A DNA stretch of 64,000 nt from Acidobacteriota bacterium (GCA_013289765.1 JABCZI010000010.1:62001-126000), one strand, 5' to 3'; numbered from the stretch's first letter, positions 52,293-62,203 are shown. The notes: generated from the letters alone by a model not told the origin. A program made the numbers and translations.

Positions 52293-53204
52293 CTACACAT
52301 CCAGCTTGTGACCGGTGATTTGTAGATAGGCGTCGAGATATTTTTCGCTGGTGTGGGTTGCCACCTCCGCCGGTAAAGCTGGCGCGGGCGGCTGCTTGTT
52401 CCAGCGAATCTGTTCCAGGTAATCGCGAACGTACTGCTTGTCGTAGGACTCCTGCGAGCGTCCTGCCTCGTATTTATCCGCTGGCCAGAAGCGGGAAGAA
52501 TCTGGGGTGAGGACTTCGTCGGCCAGTGTGATTCCTTTGGCCGTCCGTCCAAACTCAAATTTAGTATCGGCGATGATGATACCGCGCTGGCGCGCATAGG
52601 CGGCAGCCTTCTTATAGATCCGCAAAGTCAACTCGCGCAGATGGCTGGCGGTCTCGGTTCCCACAATCTCGCACATTTTAGCGAACGGGATGTTCTCATC
52701 ATGGCCGCTCACTGCCTTTGTGGCGGGAGTGAAAATGGGCTCGGGGAAAGCTTCGGATTCGCGAAGGCCCGGCGGTAAATCGATGCCGCACACTTTACCA
52801 GTGGCTTGGTATTCCTTCCAGGCGGAGCCTGAAATGTATCCTCGCACCACGCACTCAACGGGAAACATTTCAGCGCGCTGCACGATCATGGACCGGCCGC
52901 GCAACTGGTCGGCATATTTCTGCAGGGCTTGCGGGTACTGCGCCACATCGGCGGTGATCACGTGGTTGGGAACGATGTCCGAAAGAAAATCGAACCAGAA
53001 CAACGACATCTGGCTCAGGACGCGGCCTTTGTGAGGAATGCCTGTAGCCAGGACATAATCGAAGGCAGAAATGCGATCGGTAGCCACGAACAACAGGCGT
53101 TCGTTATCCAACTGGTAAACGTCGCGGACCTTGCCGCTGGCGTGAAGATGAAGGTCGGGGAAATCAGTTTGTAGGATTACGGCGTCGAGAAGATTAGGGC
53201 TCAT
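52293..53204 (-). CDS. purC: Phosphoribosylaminoimidazole-succinocarboxamide synthase
   Basis: SAICAR synthetase of purine synthesis, 303 residues: ATP, aspartate and CAIR to SAICAR. Family motifs are HASGKVRDVYQLDNERLLFVATDR at the N-terminus, VVRGYISGSAWKEYQ and ADTKFEFG in the middle, and EVLTPDSSRFWP near the C-terminus. The length fits the longer, fungal/actinobacterial-type form. It heads a purC-cvpA-fis-like set. Confidence 0.95.
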   Translation of the reverse strand: MSPNLLDAVILQTDFPDLHLHASGKVRDVYQLDNERLLFVATDRISAFDYVLATGIPHKGRVLSQMSLFWFDFLSDIVPNHVITADVAQYPQALQKYADQLRGRSMIVQRAEMFPVECVVRGYISGSAWKEYQATGKVCGIDLPPGLRESEAFPEPIFTPATKAVSGHDENIPFAKMCEIVGTETASHLRELTLRIYKKAAAYARQRGIIIADTKFEFGRTAKGITLADEVLTPDSSRFWPADKYEAGRSQESYDKQYVRDYLEQIRWNKQPPAPALPAEVATHTSEKYLDAYLQITGHKLDV

Positions 53205-53459
53205 AGGGAAATTTTACAGGTAAGCAGCGTGGCGTATTTTAGACTGCCAGAAATTTTTGTCAACGACAGAATGCGAGACAAAAGAGAGGCCGCATCTTAT
53301 TGAGAGAAAAAACTTTGGACGCGCAAGAATTTGCGGAAGGTAGGCCGGGTCGCGGCCTTTCAGCCATGACGACTGTGGAAAAGCTGAGGATGCAAGTGGA
53401 TAAAAGGGCCAGTCTCCGGGCTGGAATGCTGCCACGCTCCAGCCTTTGATGCGACCTCC

Positions 53460-56400
53460 CTACGCCGCCCCGAAGCGCACTGAAACCAGTTTCGAAACTC
53501 CAGGCTCTTGCATGGTGACGCCGTAAAGAACGGGCGCGATGCTCATCGTCTTCTTGCTGTGCGTGATCAGAACGAACTGGGTCTTGATGCTCATCTCTTT
53601 AACGAGGTCGGTGAAGCGGCCGATGTTGGCTTCGTCGAGCGGGGCATCCACTTCGTCGAGGATACAGAAGGGGCTCGGCGTGAACTGGAAGATGCCGACC
53701 AGCAAGGCAAGCGCGGTCAGGGCCTTCTCGCCGCCGGAAAGCAGCAGCACACTTTGCAGGCGCTTGCCGGGAGGCGATGCGACGACGTCAATGCCGCTCT
53801 CGGCGGAGTTCTCTTCATCGGTGAGCTTCATGAATGCGTGGCCGCCGCCGAAAAGTTTCTTGAACGTTGCCTGGAAGTTCTCGTTGATTTTAGCGAAGGC
53901 CTCTTCGAATTTCTCGCGCGAGACCTGGTCGATTTCGCAAATCGTCGCCGTGGTGTTCTCGATGGAAGAGATGAGATCCTTTCGCTGAGTATCGAGGAAG
54001 GTGTGACGCTCGGCAGTCTCGCGATACTCTTCGAGCGCCATCATGTTGACCGGCCCCATGGCTTCCAATTTGGTGCGCATCTCGCGGTAAGACTGATCGC
54101 AGGCTGCGAGTTCGTCTCCGGTGACCGTCGCGATGGTGGCGTCGGCGAGCAGAGCGGCGCGCTCGATTCCAAGTTCGTTCAGGCAAGTCTCCGCCATATG
54201 TTGCGCGTCAGCTTGCAGCTTGGCCGCGGCTGCTTGCAACTCACCCCGGCGGTCGCGGGCCTGGTCGAGAAGTTGGCGGGCGTGGCGCAGGAGTTCGTCG
54301 ATCTCCGAAAGGCGGGCGCGCAACTGATCTTTCTCAAATTGCAGCAAGCCTTCTCGGGCCTGGCCCGCGTTACGCTCAGCCTCGAAGTCGGCCGCTTGCT
54401 GCTCGAGCTGTCCGTTCTCGGTTTCGCGCTGTAGCTTTTCGGCCGCTGCCCCTTCGATTTGCGAGGCCAGCGAATGAATGCGCTGATTCATTTCGGTGAA
54501 CAAAGATTCGATCCGCACCAGCGCGGCGTTGGCGGAGCGGTGGCGTTCTCCGAGGGCCGCGACCTGCGCCACCCGCTGCGAACTGGCCTGCGCCGCGTCT
54601 TCGCGACGCTGCCGCAATAGAGCGAGGGATTCCTGGGCGGCCGCGATTCGCTGTTCGAGTTCGGCGCGAGTCTGTTCCAGCGCGGCAATCTCCGTCTGCC
54701 GCGCCGTGATAATCGACTGCTGATCGTTGCGCTCCCCGGCAAGCCGTTGCAATTCGGCCTGCGAAACGCTCATGCGCTCGGTGACGCGGGCCATCTCCGA
54801 ATCGAGCTGCTGCAACATATGGCGGGAGGTCATCGACTGATGTTCGGCTTCCCGCTTTTCACCTTCGAGACGTTCGAGAAGGGAACTGAGTTCTTTAAGT
54901 TCGCGGCCCAGCGTGAGCACCCGCATTTCTTCGTCACGCAGCGCGCGCTCCAGATCTTCCACTTGGCGGAGGACTTCGCGGAGTTCGCGCTTCATTGAAA
55001 GCGGGCCTTCGGCGCGCTGTTTGCCGCCGGTGACGGTTACATTGTGAAAGCATTCACCGGATTGCGACAAGAAGAATGCGTCGGGATTTTCGAGCGCCAA
55101 TCCTCGGGCAACGTCGGAACCAGGAACGATGTAGCCGTCGCGCAGCTTGGGCAGGATTACTTCCAGCGACTTGCCGAATCCGTCGAGCACGCGAATCGTG
55201 TTCTTCAGCGGCACGATGGAGGCCGTCGGCGGTGCGCAATGCGCAGCTTCATCCACGATGAAAGAGAATTTGGCCTGCGAGTCTTCGGGATGAACCAGGA
55301 AGGTCGCGCGGCCATCGACGCCGCTGCGCAGCAGACGAAGGCCTTCGTCCGCAGCGTCCCATGACTTGACGACGATGTAGTTCAGTTCGTCGCGCAGAAA
55401 GTCTTCGACCACACGCTCGAAGCGCGGCTCGACTTCCAGAAAGTCCGCAAGCACTCCCACCGGCGCCAAACCACTCTGCATCACGCCCGACTGGAACAGC
55501 CGCCGGACCGATTCGGTGGAGTAGCCGTGCTCGGCGATCACCGCTTCCAGAGATCCCTTCTTCCCGAGAGCTGTGGCGAACTCGGCGCGAAGCACGTCCA
55601 GATTGGCCTTTCGCTTGGTCTCGTCCTGGCGTTTGCTTTGAATGAGACCCCGAAGCTGGTTGATCTCTTCAGTGATTCCGGTGACGCGCTGCGTTACCGT
55701 CTCGAACTCAAGAGCGAGTTGTCCGCGCTGCCCGCCAAAGGCTTCCACCTGATGGTTCGCGTTCGTGATTTCAGTTTCGAGACGGCGGGCTTCACGGTCT
55801 GCGCCCGCCAGCCGCTCTTCGGCTTGTGCAAGTTGATTGCGCAGACGCGAAACCGACGACACCGTATCGAAGATGGCAACGCGAGATTCTTCCTGCTGAT
55901 GTTCAACTTCCGCAAGCGCGGTTGCTGCAGCGGCGGCTTCCTGCTGCGAGAGAGCCAACTCGTGCTGTGCTGCGGCTAAGTCAGCGGCAGCAGATTCCAG
56001 CACCTGACGATTGGAATCGCGCTCGGCCTCAAGCGAAGTCAGGCGAAGGCGGGCCTGGGCGAGCTCCGCTTCGGCTGCGGCGGAACGCACGACCAGCTCG
56101 GCGCAGCGCTCGTCATTGTGACGGCGGCGGGCATGCGCGCGATCGATCTCCATGGCCAGCTGGCTCAGGCGATCGCGATTTTCACGCAACTCGGTTTCGA
56201 TGGCGTAGCCGCGCTCCGTGCCTTCGCCGTGTTCGGCCTCGAGTTGCTGAACGGCCTCGGTGCGATGCTGCATGTCCTCGGAAAGGACGTTCAGTTGGGC
56301 ATCGAGTTCGGTGCTCTCGTGCTCGATCTCCGCAAACTTACTGGCCAGGACGATACGCAACTGAACTCGCATCTCGTCGCGCAACTTGGCGTAACGCTCG

Positions 56401-57443
56401 GCTTTCGACGCTTGCCGCTTCAACGAATTCATCTGGCGCGTGACTTCGTCAAAGATATCGTTGATGCGAGCCAGGTTTAGCTTGGCGTCTTCGAGGCGAG
56501 CCTCGGCAAGTCGCTTCTTGGTTTTGAACTTTGTGATTCCGGCGGCTTCTTCGAGAATGGCGCGGCGATCGGTCGGGCGGCTGCTGAGAATCTGGCCGAT
56601 GCGTCCTTGTTCGATGAGAGCGTAGGTTTCAGGTCCGAGACCTGTGCCCATGAAGAGTTCCTGGATGTCGCGCAAACGGCAGAGTTTTCCGTTCAACAGG
56701 TATTCGCTATCGCCCGAACGGAACAGCCGCCGCGTGACTACGATTTCGCCCGCATGGAATTGCTGCTGATTAAATTTGCGGCGGCGGATTTTCAGCACGA
56801 CCTGCGGCGCAGCGGTTACGGCTACGGAAGTTATTGGAGTGACGGTGGCGAGTGTCCCTGACGGTGACGCGAAGACAGGTTCGTCGTCGGGGAAGGCGAC
56901 GGCGATGGTGGTGATTTTCGAGCGCGGAATTTCGATTTCTTCCGTTTTGCCAGGTTGCGCATCTTCGATGGCGCGCTCAGTCTCTTCGGCGGCGCGGGCG
57001 CGGATAGCGGTTTCGTCCCAGTTCTTATCGGGTTGATCGCCATTCGTTGGATCGAAAGTCGAGTGCTCGCCGAGACGAGGATCGGCCGCGCGTTTCAAGA
57101 CTTCGGCGGCGCTTGGCAGTTCATCCTGAATATCGATTTCTGTCGGCGCCTCTGCGTCAGCGCCGGGATACTCTTCGGGATCGATCAAGGTCAGCGAAAC
57201 CTCGGCCATGCCAGTCGGCTTGCGGTCGCGCGTGCCGGCGAAGATTACATCTTCCATGCGCGATCCGCGCAGAGTCTTGGCAGACTGCTCGCCCAGCACC
57301 CATGAGATTGCGTCGGCGATGTTCGACTTTCCGCAGCCGTTAGGGCCGATGATGGCAGCGACGCCGTCCCCGTGAAACTTGAGGTCGGTGCGATCGCAGA
57401 ACGATTTGAAGCCGAGAATCTGTAGCCGCTTCAGTTTAAGCAA
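53460..57443 (-). CDS. smc: Chromosome segregation protein SMC with a large head insertion
   Basis: Structural maintenance of chromosomes ATPase, 1327 residues, longer than the usual 1150-1190. Walker A is GPNGCGKS at 33-40, long coiled coils flank the hinge (about 590-720), and the signature LLLSGGEKALTALAL and Walker B LDEVDAPLDEANIGRF lie near the C-terminus. About 140 residues at 88-231 interrupt the N-terminal head lobe between MAEVSLTLIDPEEY and GEIVVTRRLFRSGDSEYLLN. They are acidic and Pro/Ala-rich with no known domain. The start is TTG with AAGGAG seven bases before. scpA/scpB are not adjacent. Confidence 0.95.
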   Translation of the reverse strand: MLKLKRLQILGFKSFCDRTDLKFHGDGVAAIIGPNGCGKSNIADAISWVLGEQSAKTLRGSRMEDVIFAGTRDRKPTGMAEVSLTLIDPEEYPGADAEAPTEIDIQDELPSAAEVLKRAADPRLGEHSTFDPTNGDQPDKNWDETAIRARAAEETERAIEDAQPGKTEEIEIPRSKITTIAVAFPDDEPVFASPSGTLATVTPITSVAVTAAPQVVLKIRRRKFNQQQFHAGEIVVTRRLFRSGDSEYLLNGKLCRLRDIQELFMGTGLGPETYALIEQGRIGQILSSRPTDRRAILEEAAGITKFKTKKRLAEARLEDAKLNLARINDIFDEVTRQMNSLKRQASKAERYAKLRDEMRVQLRIVLASKFAEIEHESTELDAQLNVLSEDMQHRTEAVQQLEAEHGEGTERGYAIETELRENRDRLSQLAMEIDRAHARRRHNDERCAELVVRSAAAEAELAQARLRLTSLEAERDSNRQVLESAAADLAAAQHELALSQQEAAAAATALAEVEHQQEESRVAIFDTVSSVSRLRNQLAQAEERLAGADREARRLETEITNANHQVEAFGGQRGQLALEFETVTQRVTGITEEINQLRGLIQSKRQDETKRKANLDVLRAEFATALGKKGSLEAVIAEHGYSTESVRRLFQSGVMQSGLAPVGVLADFLEVEPRFERVVEDFLRDELNYIVVKSWDAADEGLRLLRSGVDGRATFLVHPEDSQAKFSFIVDEAAHCAPPTASIVPLKNTIRVLDGFGKSLEVILPKLRDGYIVPGSDVARGLALENPDAFFLSQSGECFHNVTVTGGKQRAEGPLSMKRELREVLRQVEDLERALRDEEMRVLTLGRELKELSSLLERLEGEKREAEHQSMTSRHMLQQLDSEMARVTERMSVSQAELQRLAGERNDQQSIITARQTEIAALEQTRAELEQRIAAAQESLALLRQRREDAAQASSQRVAQVAALGERHRSANAALVRIESLFTEMNQRIHSLASQIEGAAAEKLQRETENGQLEQQAADFEAERNAGQAREGLLQFEKDQLRARLSEIDELLRHARQLLDQARDRRGELQAAAAKLQADAQHMAETCLNELGIERAALLADATIATVTGDELAACDQSYREMRTKLEAMGPVNMMALEEYRETAERHTFLDTQRKDLISSIENTTATICEIDQVSREKFEEAFAKINENFQATFKKLFGGGHAFMKLTDEENSAESGIDVVASPPGKRLQSVLLLSGGEKALTALALLVGIFQFTPSPFCILDEVDAPLDEANIGRFTDLVKEMSIKTQFVLITHSKKTMSIAPVLYGVTMQEPGVSKLVSVRFGAA

Positions 57444-57967
57444 CGTGAACTCCTTGGAAAGAGCAGTGGCCAGTGGTCAATTTCGAGGCAACCGGGGCTA
57501 TTTACCAGACGGATACCCCTGCCTTCAGATAGATGCCAGATCGGTTCAATTTCGTAATCGGTTCCGGCCTGGGCTGGGGAGGACGGGCACAAATTTAAGT
57601 AACTGTAACGGCGAAGTGGGGGCGGGGTCAAGCAATATAACACTATATATTGTATGGCCTTACGGTGGAGCGCGTTGGGTTGCACACACATTGCAGCACA
57701 TGCCTGGTTTTTGGATGAGGGAAGGACGAGGGCGGGAGAATCGCGAGAGCATGTCTAGGATAGCGCAGCCAGAAGGAAGAAACAACCTAAGGAGTTGCGC
57801 GGGACAGTTATCGAGCCGAGCGCTCAAAGGAGCCAGAGCCTGCTTGGCCGCAGGCCTGGCTTGGGTTGGTTATCTCAATATTCGTTCTACTGATCGAGAT
57901 GGCTGGGGACAACGCACACGTAATTCCCCGGGTCGTAGGCTTGTCAGATGAAAACTGCGCGTTCGCC
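57444..57967. other. Intergenic region without a recognised gene
   Basis: 524 bases between the smc start and the end of the small unknown protein. It has an AT-rich core at about 57635-57657 (ATAACACTATATATTGTAT), which might be the smc promoter zone. Frames crossing it look non-coding. Confidence 0.5.
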
Positions 57968-58225
57968 CTATTGGACCTTAATCACTGGATCCGTCTGTTT
58001 ACCGCAGCAATCAGGACTATATGGGTAATCGCCTTTCGCAATGGGCGGGGAAAGCTGGATGGTCAAGGTGCCTGCCACCCCATTTGCCTTGGCTGGGACC
58101 ACAGGGTTGGGTTTCGGCCATCCCGGTAGGTTGCAGCTTCCAAGGTCGCAAGGCTGCGAGTGATGGTTTACAAAAGTAATCGAGCTCGTAGTCGTACTGA
58201 TCGTACCTCCGGCACAGACATCCAT
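57968..58225 (-). CDS. Small Cys-containing protein of unknown family, intact copy
   Basis: An 85-residue protein without signal peptide or membrane helix. Its pattern is MDVCAGGTISTTTSSITF, a Cys pair in CDLGSCNLPGWP, PVVPAKANG, GTL, LSPP, YPYSPDCC and the end TDPVIKVQ. A neighbouring copy with the same pattern lies just upstream (58333-58588). The even spacing of Thr, Ser and Val suggests a beta-sandwich. AAGGAG precedes the ATG. It lies downstream of a TPR Ser/Thr kinase and may be cotranscribed with it. I know no function. Confidence 0.7.
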   Translation of the reverse strand: MDVCAGGTISTTTSSITFVNHHSQPCDLGSCNLPGWPKPNPVVPAKANGVAGTLTIQLSPPIAKGDYPYSPDCCGKQTDPVIKVQ

Positions 58226-58332
58226 AACTTTTTCTCCTTGTCAGAGATTGGGCTCCGCATCGTTCCCCGTTCAAGCTAGAGGCAACGCGTTGCTGAGTGC
58301 ACGTGACTTGGCTACTTCCCCGGGGTTCGGCT

Positions 58333-58588
58333 CTACTGAACTTTGATCACCGGATCCGTCCGCTTGCGGCAGCAACTGGCACTGTAACTGTAGTCTCCGA
58401 CGGATAAAGGGGGAAAGATCGACGACTAGCGTGCCATCCGTCCCGTTTGCTCTGGCTGGGACAACCGGGTCGGTTGTCGGCCACCCTGGCAGGGTGCAGC
58501 CGGAAAGCGTGCAAGCCTCCGGATGATTGTTTTCAAACGTAATCGAGGATGTGGTAGTGCTGATCGTACCTCCGCCACATACGTCCAT
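58333..58588 (-). pseudogene. Frameshifted tandem copy of the small Cys-containing protein
   Basis: Starts MDVCGGGTISTTTSSITF with GGAGGAGG six bases before the ATG at 58588, and follows the intact copy up to GTLVVDLSP. There, at about 58401-58412, the DNA is two bases shorter than the intact gene, and the frame shifts to an unrelated tail ending at 58271. Read in the shifted frame the DNA continues VGDYSYSASCCRKRTDPVIKVQ and stops at 58333, matching the intact copy to the last residue. The length of 256 bases against 258 fits a two-base deletion. It begins 39 bases after the kinase stop. Decay must be recent, or frameshifting is programmed. Confidence 0.8.
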
Positions 58589-58627
58589 ATTTTTCCTCCT
58601 CCACAAGAATTTGACCGCTGACTATTC

Positions 58628-61375
58628 CTATGGGTTCGGCCCTGAACTACTGGACTTCAATAAATCTTCAAAGCGTGCATCACCATGCAGGTTGTCCAAA
58701 TCCGGTTGTTGCCGGGCCATTTCCGGAGAATATCCCGCACGCAAGGCCTTGCCGAGCCATTCGAGCGCTAGGCCTTTATCGCCAAGGTGGTTATAGATCA
58801 GCGCGGCGGAAAAAAGCGCGCCTTTATCAGACTTGCTCTGTTCCAATGCCAGAGCCAAGTATTTGAGTGCATTATCGCGGTCATCGGTCATGACAGAATA
58901 GTTTGCTAGGGTTTTCAGCAACTCTGGATCGCGAGCATTGACGGCTAACTCTTTCCTGGCAATCGCAATTCCCCGTTCGAACGCGGCACGAGCCTTCGGA
59001 CGTTCGCCATCCAGATAATAAGCCTCTCCTAAATTCCCCCAGTTAGTGTAGTCCTTATCGTTTAACTGCACAGCCTTCTCGTATGTTTGCGCCGCGTCTC
59101 CAAACCGATGCAGGTAGTAATAGGCTGTGCCCATGTTCGAGTAGGTGTCGGCGGTAGGATGGATCGCCAGCGATTGTTCCAGCGGCTTGATCGCTTCCGC
59201 GTACTTTGCCTCATATAAATACGCCGCGCCCATGTTGGCGTATCCGCGAAAACTCTCTGGCGTGCGCTCGATGACTTTTTGAAACATCTTAGCTGCATCC
59301 TCATACTGCGCTTGCCTAAGATAAAACGCGCCCAGCAGGTTATAGCCCCGCCAGTAGTTGGGGCGCAAGGCGATAATCTTCTTGTAAGTATTTTCTGCAC
59401 CCTGCGTTTTGCCCAGCCGTTCATAAGCTCCGCCCAAGCCGATGAAGGCATCTTCGTTCGATGGTTCGAGTTGGATAGCGCGCTGGAACTGGTCTACAGC
59501 ATCTTCGTACTTGCCGGTGCCGCTCTTGATGACTCCCAGGCAAACATGACCTGCGGCCCCTGAGTTACCCAAGTCAATCGCTTTCGCACAAGCTTGCTGC
59601 GACTTTGCGATCAGGTTCTTATCCTTAATCGCGGAGTACTTCGCCCAGTAGGCACTACCTAAGTCAGCTTCTGCTCTGCCGTAATTTGGATCTACCTTGA
59701 GGGCTTCGCCGAGCAGAATAATAGCGCTATCTATGTTTGCGGCTTTGCTGGCGTCTTCCAGATAGCCACACGCCTGCGTGTAGTAATTGTAGGCGTCGGG
59801 CATGCTGGTGCCGTGGAAGGCGAGTTCTCGAGTTTCGTCCGCCTTCAAAGAAAAGCCAAGCGCCGCAGCAACGGCTTTTGTGACGTCGTCTTCAATGGCG
59901 AATGGGTCAGTAACGGGAGCATCGGCCGATCCAGCTTTTAGAACTTTGCCATTCCTGACGTCGGTTAAAGAATAAGTCACTCGCACCAGATCGCCGGACC
60001 GTTGCAGCCCTAGATGAAGTCCGGTGTTGGCGCCGAACTCCTGATGCGCCTGAGCAAGATTGGAAACATTTCTCTGCCGAAGCTCACCTGCGGAAACAAC
60101 TTGCAGCGGATGATTCCCCGTTAACTGCGCAAGCTTCGCGGTGAGCGTATCGACCAGACCGTTGCCGAACGCGGTCAGTTGGGCGTCATCCGATACTCCT
60201 TCGAAAGGAAGGACAACCAACGTGGCGGATTGTTCCCCAACGTTCTGGGCGGAGCCGAATGTGCTTGGACCGGAACTATGCGGAAGGAAAGTTCGAAGCA
60301 AGAAAAAAGCGCCGGCGAGCAAAGCGATTGCAACTGTTGTGGCCGCTAACTTTATCGGGGAGAATCTAAACTCAGAGAATCCAAGCTTCGATATTCGAAG
60401 ATTCGATTTGGGCGCACCAACTGGGGCGCGCGCGAAGACGGGAGCCTCCCCCGCTTGTATGCGTCGCAAATCGAGCAGCACATCTCTCGCTGAAGAATAG
60501 CGTTCAGCCGGTTCCTTCGCCATCATGGTTTGCAACACGGCGGAGAGAGCCGGGGAAACCTTTGGGTTTAGTTGTTCGATCGGTGGCGGCTCCGTGTGCA
60601 GCACCGAGGCGAGCGTGCCGGCCATGCTGTCGGTTTCAAAGGGCTGCCGGCCGCCCAGCATCTCATAACAGACCAAGCCCATGGAAAAAAGATCGGCGCG
60701 GCCATCGTAAGGCTTTTGCATCAGAACTTCGGGCGCCATGTAAGCCGGAGTGCCGCTGATGCTGGTGGAGAGCGTAGCAACGGTAAGGGTCGCTTCGTTG
60801 GCGTCGCCCAACGAAAACCGTCGCGCCACTCCGAAATCCAGCACCTTCACTCTGCCCTCGCGGGTGAGCATCAGGTTCTCCGGCTTGATGTCCCCGTGCA
60901 AAATGCTCTTTTCGTGTGCGGCATTGAGCCCTTCCAAGCTCTGCGATGCTACTTTGAAAAATTCATCTGCGCTGAAATCTTTGTGGGCCTGAAGGGAAGT
61001 GCGCAACGGCGTGCCTTCTACATATTCCATGATGAGGAAGATTTCTCCCTGTTCCTCGATCACGTCATAAATACTCGCGATATTGGGATGATTCAGTGCG
61101 GAGGCTTGTTGCGCCTCGCGAAGAAAACGCCGGCGATCGCCCTCATCCTGCTGCAGGCGCGGGGCCATCCGCTTGATGGCTACCACGCGTTTCAATTTTG
61201 TGTCTTGCGCCTGATAGACCTGACCCATGCCGCCGGCGCCCAGCATCTTCACAATCGCGAAACGTCCGGCGATAGTCCCGGTCAGCTCGAGAGTGCCGGA
61301 GCGCGGCGCTGCAAAAGGAGGTTCCTGCATACTTTTCGGCGAGAAGCGCGATAATTGTAACGCCGGAACCTGCAT
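58628..61375 (-). CDS. Ser/Thr protein kinase with C-terminal TPR array
   Basis: About 915 residues. The PknB-like kinase domain covers about 38-300 (Gly loop LGAGGMGQVY, VAIK lysine near 68, catalytic loop HGDIKPEN, DFGVA, APE). A membrane helix at about 345-365 and an extracytoplasmic part follow, with a periplasmic adenylate-cyclase-like region (about 390-530) and then about eight tetratricopeptide repeats (NMGTAYYYLHRFGDAAQTYEKA and others). The catalytic loop has Gly in place of the usual Arg before Asp (non-RD). The start is uncertain: ATG at 61375 or 61330; a TTG at 61474 would overlap the response regulator. Confidence 0.87.
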   Translation of the reverse strand: MQVPALQLSRFSPKSMQEPPFAAPRSGTLELTGTIAGRFAIVKMLGAGGMGQVYQAQDTKLKRVVAIKRMAPRLQQDEGDRRRFLREAQQASALNHPNIASIYDVIEEQGEIFLIMEYVEGTPLRTSLQAHKDFSADEFFKVASQSLEGLNAAHEKSILHGDIKPENLMLTREGRVKVLDFGVARRFSLGDANEATLTVATLSTSISGTPAYMAPEVLMQKPYDGRADLFSMGLVCYEMLGGRQPFETDSMAGTLASVLHTEPPPIEQLNPKVSPALSAVLQTMMAKEPAERYSSARDVLLDLRRIQAGEAPVFARAPVGAPKSNLRISKLGFSEFRFSPIKLAATTVAIALLAGAFFLLRTFLPHSSGPSTFGSAQNVGEQSATLVVLPFEGVSDDAQLTAFGNGLVDTLTAKLAQLTGNHPLQVVSAGELRQRNVSNLAQAHQEFGANTGLHLGLQRSGDLVRVTYSLTDVRNGKVLKAGSADAPVTDPFAIEDDVTKAVAAALGFSLKADETRELAFHGTSMPDAYNYYTQACGYLEDASKAANIDSAIILLGEALKVDPNYGRAEADLGSAYWAKYSAIKDKNLIAKSQQACAKAIDLGNSGAAGHVCLGVIKSGTGKYEDAVDQFQRAIQLEPSNEDAFIGLGGAYERLGKTQGAENTYKKIIALRPNYWRGYNLLGAFYLRQAQYEDAAKMFQKVIERTPESFRGYANMGAAYLYEAKYAEAIKPLEQSLAIHPTADTYSNMGTAYYYLHRFGDAAQTYEKAVQLNDKDYTNWGNLGEAYYLDGERPKARAAFERGIAIARKELAVNARDPELLKTLANYSVMTDDRDNALKYLALALEQSKSDKGALFSAALIYNHLGDKGLALEWLGKALRAGYSPEMARQQPDLDNLHGDARFEDLLKSSSSGPNP

Positions 61376-61445
61376 TACCCTAAACCAATCATTCCGCTTG
61401 CGATCCTGAAACCCAGTGGTTGGGCTGCGAAATGAAGGCGAGGTG

Positions 61446-62198
61446 TCAGGATGAGTGCCACTCCCGAACTCCAAGGCGGGACTGCAATTCCTTACTGTAA
61501 CGGCGGCTCATTCGTAGGGTCGTGCCGCGATCAAGCAACACATCGTATTCGCCGTCGACGCCGATTTCCATCCTTTGCACTCGCGCAAGGTTCACGATTG
61601 TCGAACGGTGGATGCGGCAAAACACTGTGGGATCTAATTCCTGTTCCAAGTCTGCCATGCTGCGGCGCAACAGGTGGGTTCGCGGTCCTACATGCAGGCA
61701 GGCGTAATAGTCGGCCGCCTCGATCCAGTCAATCTCGGATATTTTCACGAATGAGATTTGTCCGATGCTCTTGATGGCAATGCGCTCCAGCTTTCTGGGC
61801 GAGTGTTTGCCGTGCGCGACGGATTGCTTGGCGCGGTCGAGAGCACGATCAAATCGAGCGTTGTCGAAGGGCTTCAGAAGATAATCGAGCGCTCCGGCTT
61901 CGAAGGCGCGAAGCGCATATTGATCGTAGGCAGTGACGAAGACGACAGCGGGAGGTAGTTGCTTGCCCAGCATTTCGAGCACATCGAAGCCGTCGCATTC
62001 CGGCATTTGCACGTCGAGGAAAAGCAGGTCTGGTGCCAAGGCGCGTATCTTTACCAGCGCCTCGGCCCCCGAGCCACATTCGCCCACGATTTCGATCTCG
62101 GGATCAAGCCGCAATAGAACCGAAATGTTGCTGCGGGCGAGGGGTTCGTCGTCCACGATGAGGGTGCGAATCTTGGCAGAAAGATCTTGCGGACGCAA
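61446..62198 (-). CDS. LytTR-family response regulator
   Basis: A 250-residue regulator with a receiver domain (about 10-125; acidic pocket DD at 16-17, phospho-acceptor Asp62 in LFLDVQMPE, Lys109 in LLKPFD) and a C-terminal LytTR DNA-binding domain (about 140-245, EIDWIEAADYYACLH, FCRIHRSTIVN). The start is TTG with GGAG eight bases upstream. It follows the sensor kinase after five bases, and the TPR kinase comes next. Confidence 0.92.
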   Translation of the reverse strand: MRPQDLSAKIRTLIVDDEPLARSNISVLLRLDPEIEIVGECGSGAEALVKIRALAPDLLFLDVQMPECDGFDVLEMLGKQLPPAVVFVTAYDQYALRAFEAGALDYLLKPFDNARFDRALDRAKQSVAHGKHSPRKLERIAIKSIGQISFVKISEIDWIEAADYYACLHVGPRTHLLRRSMADLEQELDPTVFCRIHRSTIVNLARVQRMEIGVDGEYDVLLDRGTTLRMSRRYSKELQSRLGVREWHSS

Positions 62199-62203
62199 CG
62201 ATG

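Noticed and set aside
53508-54434. Long plus-strand frames across smc.
   Set aside because: They are shadows of the GC-rich smc coding sequence, which has all ATPase motifs on the minus strand.
57379-57951. A 190-codon plus-strand frame upstream of smc.
   Set aside because: No domain, no ribosome site, and Arg/Gly/Ser-rich composition typical of a chance frame in GC-rich DNA.
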